A stretch of DNA of 58,480 nt from an uncultured Gilliamella sp. (GTDB taxonomy: Bacteria; Pseudomonadota; Gammaproteobacteria; Enterobacterales; Orbaceae): the NCBI GenBank assembly GCA_945271295.1, contig CALYPG010000016.1, forward strand, positions 1-58,480, read 5' to 3'. The translations under genes and the position numbers were made by a program. A model generated the notes under the pieces. It was not told where the DNA came from. It was given only the letters and a program-made list of their open reading frames with translations, and searched no databases. Shown here in pieces: positions 10,045 through 17,958 of this stretch; positions within the stretch are counted from its first letter, which is position 1; every line of letters begins with the position of its first letter.

Positions 10045-11343
10045 ATGATCAAATTTGCATCTCGCTTTTTGATAACTTGTTTTGTTTTATTATATGCAAT
10101 GAGTAGTAATGCAGAAGTTCATATTATTATCACTGATGGCATTAGTTCTGCTAAACCCATTGCTGTAGTGCCTTTTAAATGGACTGGTTCAGGTAAACCG
10201 CCACAAATTATCGAAGAAATTATTGCCTCTGATTTACGAAACAGTGGTAAATTTAATCCTATTGACATTGCTAATATGCCCCAGAGACCTACCACAGCTT
10301 CAGATATTTCGCCAAGTATGTGGAGTAAACTAGGTGTGTCCGCAGTGGTTGTAGGAAATATTCAACCCGATGCTTCTGGAAAATACATTATTAACTATCA
10401 ATTAGTTGATATAGTTGATCGTCCAGGTGCCATTTTAACGCAGAATCAGTTTTCTATTGAACAACGCTGGCTTCGTTTTGCCGCTCATACCGCTAGTGAT
10501 GAAATTTTTGAATCATTAACTGGTATTAAAGGAGCCTTTAGAACTAGAATTGCATATGTAGTTAGAACTGATAGCGAGCCATATAGCCATGAACTTCGTG
10601 TTGCAGATTATGATGGTTATGATCAAATTACTGTTCATCGTTCTAAAGAACCATTAATGTCACCAACATGGTCACCTGATGGTAAAAAATTAGCCTATGT
10701 TACTTTTGAAGGACATCATTCAGCATTAGTATTAAAGACTTTAGATAGCGGAACAGTTGAAACAATTGCGTCTTTCCCGCAACACAATGGTGCTCCAGCC
10801 TTTTCTCCAGATGGGAGTAAATTGGCATTTGCTTTATCTAAGGGTGGAAGTTTAAATTTATATATGATGAATTTAAGATCTAAAAAAATTACGCAAATAA
10901 CTTCTGGACGGACTAATGATACTGAACCATCTTGGATGCCAGATAATCAAACAATTGTTTATACTTCTGACCAAGCTGGTCGCCCACAACTTTATACCAT
11001 TAATGTAAATGGTGGAACACCAGAAAGGTTAACATGGGATAACACACAAAATCAAAATGCGCGTGTTTCTCCTGATGGGTCATTTATTGCATTAATTTCA
11101 ACTAATAATGGAGAACAACATATTACTCGATATGATGTGAAAACTAGTACTTATCAACAATTAACTGATACATTTCTAGATGAAACCCCAAGTATTGCAC
11201 CAAATGGAACTATGATAATTTATAGTTCTTCACAAGGATTAGGAACGATTTTAAATCTTGTTTCAACAGATGGCAATTTTAAAGCTAAACTACCAGCAAC
11301 TGATGGGCAGGTGAAATTTCCTGCATGGTCTCCTTATTTATAA
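10045..11343 (+). CDS. tolB: Tol-Pal system beta-propeller protein TolB
   Basis: A 432-residue periplasmic protein (E. coli 430). A signal peptide ends near SSNAEVHI, followed by the TolB N-terminal domain and a C-terminal six-bladed propeller with repeated [18 protein letters not shown] motifs. TolB binds Pal and links it to TolA during outer-membrane constriction. The ATG at 10045 follows an AAGGAA site and gives a normal signal peptide; an upstream in-frame ATG would add 35 odd residues. pal follows, but tolQRA are not upstream. Confidence 0.96.
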   Translation: MIKFASRFLITCFVLLYAMSSNAEVHIIITDGISSAKPIAVVPFKWTGSGKPPQIIEEIIASDLRNSGKFNPIDIANMPQRPTTASDISPSMWSKLGVSAVVVGNIQPDASGKYIINYQLVDIVDRPGAILTQNQFSIEQRWLRFAAHTASDEIFESLTGIKGAFRTRIAYVVRTDSEPYSHELRVADYDGYDQITVHRSKEPLMSPTWSPDGKKLAYVTFEGHHSALVLKTLDSGTVETIASFPQHNGAPAFSPDGSKLAFALSKGGSLNLYMMNLRSKKITQITSGRTNDTEPSWMPDNQTIVYTSDQAGRPQLYTINVNGGTPERLTWDNTQNQNARVSPDGSFIALISTNNGEQHITRYDVKTSTYQQLTDTFLDETPSIAPNGTMIIYSSSQGLGTILNLVSTDGNFKAKLPATDGQVKFPAWSPYL

Positions 11344-11515
11344 GGAATGGTTTAAATTTAATCAATATTATTAATATTAAAATTGTACAAAGTTTAAGGT
11401 CGTTATAATATATGTATCTATTCTTACTGTTTGGTAACCTAACGTTACTTCAGTCAGTTAGATACATATAATATAAGTGATAAATAATTTATTCAAACAT
11501 AAAGGAGTTAATACA

Positions 11516-11986
11516 ATGCAAGTTTCTAAATTTATCAAAATCGCTGCGATTGCTTTACCATTAATCGCTGTAACTGCGTGTTCAACTACCAAAAGTAGTA
11601 GCACAGTTGCAAATAATGGTTCGCTAACAGCGGCAGAACAACAACTTCTTCAACAATTACAAGAAATGAGTACTGTATATTTTGATTATGATAGATATAA
11701 TGTTAAATCTGATTATACAAAATTGTTAGATGCTCATGCAGAATTTTTACGTGCGCATTCATTCTTAAAAGTAGTTATTGAAGGTCATGCCGATGAACGT
11801 GGTACCCCAGAATATAACATCGCTTTAGGTGAACGTCGTGCTTCTGCTGTTAAATCTTACTTACAAGGTAATGGTGTTTCAGCAAATCAAATGGCAATTG
11901 TATCATATGGTAAAGAAAAACCAGCTGTGTTAGGTCATAATGAAGCAGCCTATGCTAAAAATCGTCGAGCTATAATTACATATTAA
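11516..11986 (+). CDS. pal: Peptidoglycan-associated lipoprotein Pal
   Basis: A 156-residue outer-membrane lipoprotein with lipobox IAVTAC (Cys about residue 22), a short Ser/Thr linker, and an OmpA-like peptidoglycan-binding domain (about 50-155) including YFDYDRYNV and [13 protein letters not shown]. It tethers the outer membrane to peptidoglycan and binds TolB. The ATG at 11516 is preceded by AAAGGAG; a possible GTG at 11477 has no such support. A strong hairpin follows the stop. Confidence 0.96.
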   Translation: MQVSKFIKIAAIALPLIAVTACSTTKSSSTVANNGSLTAAEQQLLQQLQEMSTVYFDYDRYNVKSDYTKLLDAHAEFLRAHSFLKVVIEGHADERGTPEYNIALGERRASAVKSYLQGNGVSANQMAIVSYGKEKPAVLGHNEAAYAKNRRAIITY

Positions 11987-11999
11987 TTATTACATCAAT

Positions 12000-12027
12000 A
12001 ACGGCTGATTATTTTTAATCGGCCGTT
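12000..12027 (+). terminator. Hairpin terminator or attenuator after pal
   Basis: A 12-base-pair stem with a 4-base loop: AACGGCTGATTA / TTTT / TAATCGGCCGTT, with one wobble pair. It is followed by CGTTTTC, a short T tract. It lies between pal and cpoB, so it may end tolB-pal transcripts or reduce read-through into cpoB. Confidence 0.7.
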
Positions 12028-12057
12028 CGTTTTCATGTTCACTCTGAGTCTACAAAT

Positions 12058-12789
12058 ATGTATAAAAAAATATTTACATTATTCTTGTTTCTTTTATTTG
12101 CCGGTTATGGTTGTGCAACAGATAGTTCAGAGATAGAGCGAACTGTTCAGGCCCAAGGGCAATTATTAATTCAAAGTCAACAAAAGATAAATGATTTACA
12201 ATCAGATGTAGATGCACTTCGTGGTCAATTAGAGGAAACTCAATACCAACTTAATCAAACGATTGAACGTCAAAAAATGATTTTGCAACAGATGACAAAT
12301 GGTTCTACATTTTCATCAACTACGAACGATGATTCTTCAATAGAGGAATCAAGTTCGTCGTCTTCTAAATCATCCTCTACTTCTTCAGATTTGGCAAATT
12401 GGACAACATCGGGTAATGACAAGAAAGATTATAACTTTATAATGCAGTTTATAAATACAAACAAGCAGCCTAATGAATCAATTGCTGCCTTCCAAAAGTT
12501 TTTACAAAATTACCCAAAGTCTCGTTATCGAGCTAATGTTAACTATTGGCTAGGTCAACTGTATTTTAAACAAGGTAAGAAAGACAATGCATCCTTTCAT
12601 TTTGCAACAGTTGTAAAAAATTATTCATCTTCGCCAAAAGCTGCTGATAGTCTTTATAAAGTTGGATTAATATTACTCAGTAAAGGCGATAAAAAAAATG
12701 CTAAAGCTGTTTTCCAACAAGTGGTAAATAAATACGCAAAAGACAAAAAAACGGTTAATTTGGCCAAAAAAAAGTTAGCTTCCCTTTAA
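12058..12789 (+). CDS. cpoB: Cell division coordinator CpoB (YbgF)
   Basis: A 243-residue periplasmic protein: N-terminal signal segment, a coiled coil (about 25-80, Gln-rich), a Ser-rich linker (about 85-110) and C-terminal TPR-like repeats (about 122-243, including YPKSRYRANVNYWLGQLY). In E. coli, CpoB binds TolA and PBP1B and couples cross-linking to outer-membrane constriction. It stands in its usual place after pal; mrcB, encoding its partner, is also in this window. The protein is rather Lys- and Ser-rich. Confidence 0.92.
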   Translation: MYKKIFTLFLFLLFAGYGCATDSSEIERTVQAQGQLLIQSQQKINDLQSDVDALRGQLEETQYQLNQTIERQKMILQQMTNGSTFSSTTNDDSSIEESSSSSSKSSSTSSDLANWTTSGNDKKDYNFIMQFINTNKQPNESIAAFQKFLQNYPKSRYRANVNYWLGQLYFKQGKKDNASFHFATVVKNYSSSPKAADSLYKVGLILLSKGDKKNAKAVFQQVVNKYAKDKKTVNLAKKKLASL

Positions 12790-12924
12790 AAAATGTTTAA
12801 TTTACCATCTTTTAACAAAAAATAGTAATAAAATGGTTGCGTAGCCAGATAATTATAAGTATTATAGCAACCCGAAATTGCTTGTAACCTTAATAATTAA
12901 GGTGATAGTAAATCAAATCAAAAT

Positions 12925-13000
12925 GGGTTGTTAGCTCAGTCGGTAGAGCAGCGGACTTTTAATCCGTTTGTCGAGCGTTCGAATCGCTCACGACCCACCA
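12925..13000 (+). tRNA. tRNA-Lys (anticodon TTT)
   Basis: A 76-base cloverleaf with acceptor GGGTTGT/ACGACCC (one G-T pair), anticodon TTT in CTTTTAA, T-loop GTTCGAA and encoded CCA. The tRNA-like start and end fit E. coli tRNA-Lys. Its 3' end borders an accessory island with a decayed integrase, so it probably served as an integration site. Confidence 0.97.
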
Positions 13001-13067
13001 TTTATCTTATTAAATTATTATAACTTACTGCTAAATTCTCTTTCCCAATTTCATTATGACACATTGA

Positions 13068-13545
13068 CTATAACGTAAATGTGATATTATAAGTAAAATC
13101 AAGCATGTGACTAGCATTTAAATTAGCGTACTTTCTGCCCATTACTAATGGCTCCCAGTCATATGTCTCTTTCAAAATAAAAAGAGGCGTTCCAGCTTGT
13201 ACATGCTAACTTATCCCACGTATGACACTAATCGTGAAAATGAAAATTATCAATTCGGATTAATTGCAATGCTCTTTTAAAATCACGTCCATCAATATCG
13301 TATATCCGTTTATGTGTTTCATGTATATACATAGTCGCTATCACGTGATAAAGAAGCAATTAACTGCATCGCTTACTCATTCAAAACAAGTGATCTTGCT
13401 TTACCTGTTAGCATTTGTATGGGTTATTACAGCAAGCCGATTTGATAAATTAAAATTTGTCCACGTTAATGTGAAAATTTCACTGATCTTAATCCCAGTT
13501 AACCGAGCAAAAGAGCAAATTTGTTTCATCCAGGGGAGCTATAAA
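13068..13545 (-). pseudogene. Decayed phage-type tyrosine integrase beside tRNA-Lys
   Basis: Reading the minus strand across several frames recovers pieces of a tyrosine recombinase in order: TGIKISEIFTLTW (about 13450-13510; homologues have TGLRISE), GKARSLVLNE, RDFKRALQLIRIDNFHFHD, a stop and Cys where the family has Leu-Arg of HDLRH, then HTW, and finally VQAGTPLFILKETYDWE...GRKYANLNASH (13071-13202). At least three frameshifts and stops, plus loss of catalytic arginines, make it non-functional. It lies head-on next to tRNA-Lys, the normal place for an integrase. A plus-strand reading frame over the same bases is a shadow. Confidence 0.75.
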
Positions 13546-13685
13546 TTATCAATTAAATAATTAGCCTGTTCTTTAGGCAGCCAGCGAAAGCTTATTTTTG
13601 GGCTCTTGGCTACGTGTAACATAAGGAATAGAGTTAACTCTCTCTATCTTATGAGCTAAAGAGAATATCCTCATTTATTTTATTG

Positions 13686-13877
13686 CTATATTTGGTCAAA
13701 AATAAATTTGATGAAGTCTTCTTGTAAAATTTCGATTTGAAATAAATCTAAATATTCATGAGTATCTGATTTTGTACTTTCTAATTCGATATGTTTATCT
13801 GTTAATGAAACTCCAGATCTTTCTCGAGCTGGCATACTCTTATCATCAACAATATACAACCAATATCTTTTAGAGAA
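13686..13877 (-). pseudogene. Unidentified gene fragment, 5'-truncated
   Basis: An open 63-codon minus-strand stretch with natural-looking composition, starting FSKRYWLYIVDD and ending FIKFIFDQI before a TAG. No start codon is in frame, since a TAA lies just upstream. I read it as the 3' part of a broken gene in the tRNA-Lys island. I do not recognise the family. Confidence 0.4.
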
Positions 13878-14115
13878 AACTTAACATTTTTAATATCTAA
13901 GTATTAATTATTTTTGTTATTTTATATTCATATCCTTTCACAATGCAAAATCATAAGTTAGAACAATTTAATAATTTAGCTATACTTCTATTTGAAAAAG
14001 TCATAGTGTAATTACACACATCGCTATCGTTGACGTGAACTTGCATGGAAATTTACCTGACTCTTTTAAGGTGAAGATGAAAAGAAGTAAGCTGCTTATT
14101 TTTTGAATATTACTA

Positions 14116-14298
14116 GACGAATATCTCGCTTTACTCGCACGTAAAACAAGACCATGTTTAGCAATATGGATGCATGAAACGTGCTTAGGAGTTAAACGGT
14201 CTAAACCTTTACTAAAAGTAGCATCGGTATTACTACTTAGCTTAGCCAAAATTGGTGACAATCTTAATCAAATAGCGAAATATGTTCATCAAAGTTAA
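14116..14298 (+). pseudogene. Probable MobC-like mobilisation protein remnant
   Basis: The plus strand reads openly for 60 codons and ends SLAKIGDNLNQIAKYVHQS. The block resembles the LARIGNNLNQIAR motif of MobC-family relaxosome proteins. No start is in frame, and flanking sequence (13942-14110 and 14300-14440) gives only interrupted frames, some with Gln/Ile-rich coiled-coil-like sequence. Likely a decayed mobilisation module of the tRNA-Lys island. The assignment rests on one motif. Confidence 0.4.
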
Positions 14299-14546
14299 AA
14301 GCATCAATAATGTGAGCAACGTATTCAACTTGATTGAACAGATTAAAATCATTCAGATGTTACAAATACAAAAAAAATCAATTAACCAAGCTGATATCAA
14401 TATTGAGCAAACAAAACAACGAATTGAGTCAACTAAATGACCAATTGAACAATCAAAATCAATCTTTTCGTTTGCAAATAAACAAATTACTTTAATTAAA
14501 CGAAAAAATAGAAATGATATTAATTATTAAAAATAATCTTTATTTA

Positions 14547-15761
14547 TTATGTTGTTTTCCCCTGTGTGTAAGTTTCTACTTCCTCTTGAGTTGGAGTCAT
14601 TGAGTAAAATAAGTTCTCATAATCAGTTGCTTTTTCTTTATATTCTAATTTAAAACAAATGTTTGCCATTGTCGCATAAATCCATTTTTTATCATGTCTA
14701 TCATCAAAATCGGAAGAATTTATTAATTTCGAAAGTAGATCATATAAAGTTGTTCTGGTTTTTAAAGCTGCTATTGTGTAAAAAGTTTTTTGTTCTGAGT
14801 TAGATTCGACTCCACATTTTAAATCAAAACAAGCGGCTAAATTCTCACCATTATAGTAGTCTTTTTTGATAATAAATCCGCGAAAGTAATATTCAATAGC
14901 TTTATCTAATTGGACTGGATCTTTTGTTAATAACCATAATCGTTTCTGTATCGCACCAGCCAACCCTGTTGTTTCTGGGTCATTTGAAATTTCTGGAGAG
15001 AGTTTGGACAGAAGAGTTCTTGCAGTAAGTAGAGACTCAAGTTCGGATGGTTCTTTTGATTTGTATGTGGCTAATACTAATTTTTGTAATATATAGCTTT
15101 CGTTTGGTCGTAATTCATGTGCTGATTTGAAGTTATCTACAGCTTTGGTAAATTCCGACAATTTGAAGTAATGCTCACCTTGCTTTATGTACGTAAGTAA
15201 ATTGTTTTCAATATCGTTTGCATCTTCAATAATTTCTTCAATTTCTTCTTCAGTTAAAATTGGCATTTTTAAGTTTGGCAAAAAACTATATAAAGGGCTA
15301 TCTACTTCATCAACATTGAAAATATTCGTAATAAGTTCTGATAGTTCTGTTTTAGCTCGTCTAGCTTCTTTTGCTCCAATTTCTTCACCTAAATGTCTAT
15401 AGTTAAATGTTGAGATATGATTTAAATCGAAAGAGAGTTTACAATCTGATTCTTTCATGATGATTGTTCGGTTTCTTTTCAAAGCGTGTCGAACACCAAG
15501 CTCATAAACAGCATTTACATTACCAGTTGATATATCAGCAATAACTAAATCAGCATTTAATAACATGTTGTACATTGGAATATCTATTTTACCACAACCT
15601 GAAATTTCATCTGCTCTAAAACAATTAAAACCAGCTGCCTCTACAGCTGGTTTTATAATTTCTGAGTATGTTTCATTTAAATCTACAACTTTACCTGTTT
15701 CATAATCGGTTTTTTTACCAAAACCCATCACAACAAAACATTTTTTTTTAGTATCTGTCAT
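14547..15761 (-). CDS. Deoxyribosyltransferase-like plus TPR protein, partner of TIR-like gene
   Basis: A 404-residue two-part protein. Residues 5-115 resemble nucleoside 2-deoxyribosyltransferase-like domains: CFVVMGFG at the start, a DLNETYSEIIKPA helix, RADE (D51, E52), and ADLVIADIST...NAVYELGVRHAL with Glu87 at the position of the family's catalytic glutamate. Residues ~185-400 are helical TPR-like repeats of the type annotated 'TRAFs-binding' or TPR-S. From memory, such domain pairs occur in predicted bacterial immune and conflict systems. The gene starts within the stop of the TIR-like gene (TAATG), so the two are coupled. It is intact in a decaying island. Biochemical function is unknown; nucleotide or NAD-derivative sensing or cleavage is inference. 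Confidence 0.75.
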   Translation of the reverse strand: MTDTKKKCFVVMGFGKKTDYETGKVVDLNETYSEIIKPAVEAAGFNCFRADEISGCGKIDIPMYNMLLNADLVIADISTGNVNAVYELGVRHALKRNRTIIMKESDCKLSFDLNHISTFNYRHLGEEIGAKEARRAKTELSELITNIFNVDEVDSPLYSFLPNLKMPILTEEEIEEIIEDANDIENNLLTYIKQGEHYFKLSEFTKAVDNFKSAHELRPNESYILQKLVLATYKSKEPSELESLLTARTLLSKLSPEISNDPETTGLAGAIQKRLWLLTKDPVQLDKAIEYYFRGFIIKKDYYNGENLAACFDLKCGVESNSEQKTFYTIAALKTRTTLYDLLSKLINSSDFDDRHDKKWIYATMANICFKLEYKEKATDYENLFYSMTPTQEEVETYTQGKTT

Positions 15762-16168
15762 TATACATAAGCTCTAATAGTATCGATAATACTTAAACTA
15801 TTCCAATTAACCATAACTGTTGCATTATCTGATACAACCGCTGGCACTCTTTTCTGCCCCCATGGTTTAACACCTATAATTACTTTTTTTAAATGTACAG
15901 CCTCATCTATTTCATATTTAATCCATTCACTATGAGCTGCATACATTCCTGCAAGAATAATTACTCCTTGAGCAGGGTTAATTTGATTTGTAATTCCTGT
16001 TTTCAGACCTTTTCTTGTTTTATCTGACAATGGGTCTGTACTTGGCACGCTATAGTTAGCCCAGTCAAAGTTTGATGTGAGATTAAGCCATGAGACCAAT
16101 TGATTGTAATGATAATCATAAGACCACGCATGGCTTATAAAGAGTTTTCTTTTTTTAAGCTTAGGCAT
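15761..16168 (-). CDS. TIR-like domain protein (ThsB/DUF1863-type)
   Basis: A 135-residue single-domain protein of the TIR-like MTH538/ThsB type: KRKLFISHAW at strand A (residues 7-15), a middle region with NQINPAQGVIILAG, and S80-x-W82-x-x-x-E86 (SEWIKYEIDEA), where Glu86 fits the catalytic glutamate of NADase TIRs, then GVKPWGQKRVP. In Thoeris systems ThsB makes a cyclic ADP-ribose-type signal after phage infection, but no ThsA (SIR2-SLOG) gene is nearby. The partner is the overlapping deoxyribosyltransferase-like/TPR gene. Signal synthesis or NAD cleavage is inferred. Confidence 0.75.
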   Translation of the reverse strand: MPKLKKRKLFISHAWSYDYHYNQLVSWLNLTSNFDWANYSVPSTDPLSDKTRKGLKTGITNQINPAQGVIILAGMYAAHSEWIKYEIDEAVHLKKVIIGVKPWGQKRVPAVVSDNATVMVNWNSLSIIDTIRAYV

Positions 16169-16671
16169 ATTTGATTTTACTCTATAATAATCTGTTAAGT
16201 TCTACTGTATTTATTAATTTTTTATTATTCACTAATCGTATTATTTAATCTATTTTCTGATATTATACCATGTAAAGTTACTATCAAGTTAACTCTTTTT
16301 ATTTAATCTCATAGTTGTATGTAACGGTATTCTTTGCAGTGTGATAAACCATAAATTAGGGACATTTTCCAAGAACAAAACATTTATGTAGTGAAGTTAA
16401 ATTTTATGCTTAAAGCTAAGTGTTGCCGATAAATTGAATTAACTATACACTAAGTTTTATGCTAATCTATAATTTAACCTTTCAGATAAGCGATAATATA
16501 CTCAATAATCAGATTCACAAGCCAATATTTCCTCTTTATTAATATATAGTAAAAATAATAACTATTTAATTTTATATCATTATTAATAATATCTAAAAAT
16601 ATTAGCGTATAAACTATTAACTTACCCGTGAGTTCATCTACAAGATTAAGATTATGAGTTTGTATGTTAGG
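16169..16671. other. AT-rich spacer upstream of the TIR-like operon
   Basis: About 500 bases with no supported gene on either strand. It contains the promoter region for the TIR-like operon (minus strand), though no strong -10/-35 pair stands out, and it forms the right edge of the tRNA-Lys island before pepT. Confidence 0.5.
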
Positions 16672-16697
16672 AAAAAAGGGAATGGAATCCCTTTTTT
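16672..16697 (-). terminator. Rho-independent terminator of abgT-pepT
   Basis: AAAAAAGGGA and TCCCTTTTTT form a 10-base-pair stem around a 6-base loop just after the pepT stop. On the minus strand the stem ends in a T run, as a classical terminator does; being symmetrical, it could work both ways. Confidence 0.8.
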
Positions 16698-16704
16698 ATA
16701 AGAA

Positions 16705-17937
16705 TTATTTTATTTTTGCAGCTAATTCGATGATTTTCATCGTAACTTCAAATGATTTATGAAAAGATGAAAGAGGAAGAAATTCAAAACAAGAATGGAA
16801 GTTATGTGCACCTGTAAAATAATTAGGCGTTGTTAATCCTCTTGCAGAAAGTGCTGAACCGTCTGTACCACCACGCATAGCAATTGTATTTGGTTGAATA
16901 TTTAATTGTTCAAATGATTGATAAATTAAATCGATTGAGCGGCGATCATTACCTAAATAATTAGCTATATTGCTATAAGTATCAGTAATTTTGCATTCAA
17001 TTTTTGCTCGAGGGTACTTACGGCTTATAAAATCAACAACTTCTTGTATATACTTTTTACGAGCTTCATATTTTACCAGATCAAAGTCACGAATATTCAT
17101 CTTCAAGGTTGTAGTACTTTGATTTCCGACAATGTCATTAAACCAGAAATAACCTTCTTTACCTTCAGTATGTTCTGGTGTTTCAAAGCTATCAAAACAG
17201 TTAATAATATCGTTTGCCACTCGGATAGGGTTGATTAACACATTTTTTGCAGACATAGGATGGGCTGATACACCCGCTATTTCAATAATTGCAGATCCTG
17301 CATTGAATGTTTCATAAACCACTTCGCCTAGTTCACAACAATCTATTGTATAAGCAAAATCAGGTTTAAAACGATTTAAATCTAGTTTTTTAGCCCCATT
17401 TAACCCTACCTCCTCATCCGGAACAAAGGCAACATAAATATCGCCATGAGTGTACTTTTGCTGTTGTAGTTGATCTAACATTGTCATTACCACTGCAATT
17501 GCTGCTTTATTATCAGCACCAAGTACACTTGTACCATCAGTCACAATAAGCTCTTCATTGAGGTATTTATTCAGTTCTGGATGCTCAGAAACTTTAAACC
17601 AAATATCTTTTTGTTTATTCAATAAAATATCTTGACCGGTAAATTTAACTCGTTGAGGATTAATTTTATCCGATAACGCCACATCAACAGTATCAAGATG
17701 TGCCACAAAACCAATTTTTGGGGCATTAGGATTATTTCCTGCTAATTTAGCGGTCACAATACTGTGTTCATCTAAGTGAGCTTCTTGTAAATTGAGCTCA
17801 ATTAATTCTTGCTTGAGCACTTTAGCCAACTCGGTTTGCCCTGGTGTCGAAGGAACATGAGCACACCCAAGTGCACTTTGGCTTGGGATACTGACATAAC
17901 GTAGAAAACGATTAACTAATTGTTCGGTAATATTCAT
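16705..17937 (-). CDS. pepT: Peptidase T (tripeptide aminopeptidase)
   Basis: A 410-residue M20B metallopeptidase (E. coli 408). Zinc-site motifs are clear: FVAHLDTVD (first His and Asp), TSVLGADNKAA (bridging Asp region), VPDEEVG (catalytic Glu pair), TIDCCELGEV (Asp ligand) and GAHNFHSCFE (last His). It removes the N-terminal residue from tripeptides in the cytoplasm. It starts 21 bases after abgT, with which it probably forms an operon, so imported peptide-like substrates could be cleaved at once. Confidence 0.96.
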   Translation of the reverse strand: MNITEQLVNRFLRYVSIPSQSALGCAHVPSTPGQTELAKVLKQELIELNLQEAHLDEHSIVTAKLAGNNPNAPKIGFVAHLDTVDVALSDKINPQRVKFTGQDILLNKQKDIWFKVSEHPELNKYLNEELIVTDGTSVLGADNKAAIAVVMTMLDQLQQQKYTHGDIYVAFVPDEEVGLNGAKKLDLNRFKPDFAYTIDCCELGEVVYETFNAGSAIIEIAGVSAHPMSAKNVLINPIRVANDIINCFDSFETPEHTEGKEGYFWFNDIVGNQSTTTLKMNIRDFDLVKYEARKKYIQEVVDFISRKYPRAKIECKITDTYSNIANYLGNDRRSIDLIYQSFEQLNIQPNTIAMRGGTDGSALSARGLTTPNYFTGAHNFHSCFEFLPLSSFHKSFEVTMKIIELAAKIK

Positions 17938-17958
17938 AATATATGACTCCTTTTATAA

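Noticed and set aside
13071-13202. C-terminal UTRA domain of a GntR regulator (VQAGTPLFILKE looked like it at first).
   Set aside because: Upstream blocks (TGIKISEI, FKRALQLIRIDNFHFHD, HTW) and the following YANLN fit a tyrosine integrase in the correct order; a GntR protein would not have them.
13264-13560. 98-codon plus-strand open frame.
   Set aside because: It lies antisense to the integrase remnant, has no convincing ribosome-binding site and no family resemblance.
14001-14261. 86-codon minus-strand open frame.
   Set aside because: Antisense to the MobC-like remnant; Ser-rich composition typical of a shadow frame.
14547-16168. A standard type I Thoeris system.
   Set aside because: The TIR-like protein fits ThsB, but the partner has no SIR2 or SLOG features; its N-terminus is deoxyribosyltransferase-like and its C-terminus TPR-like.
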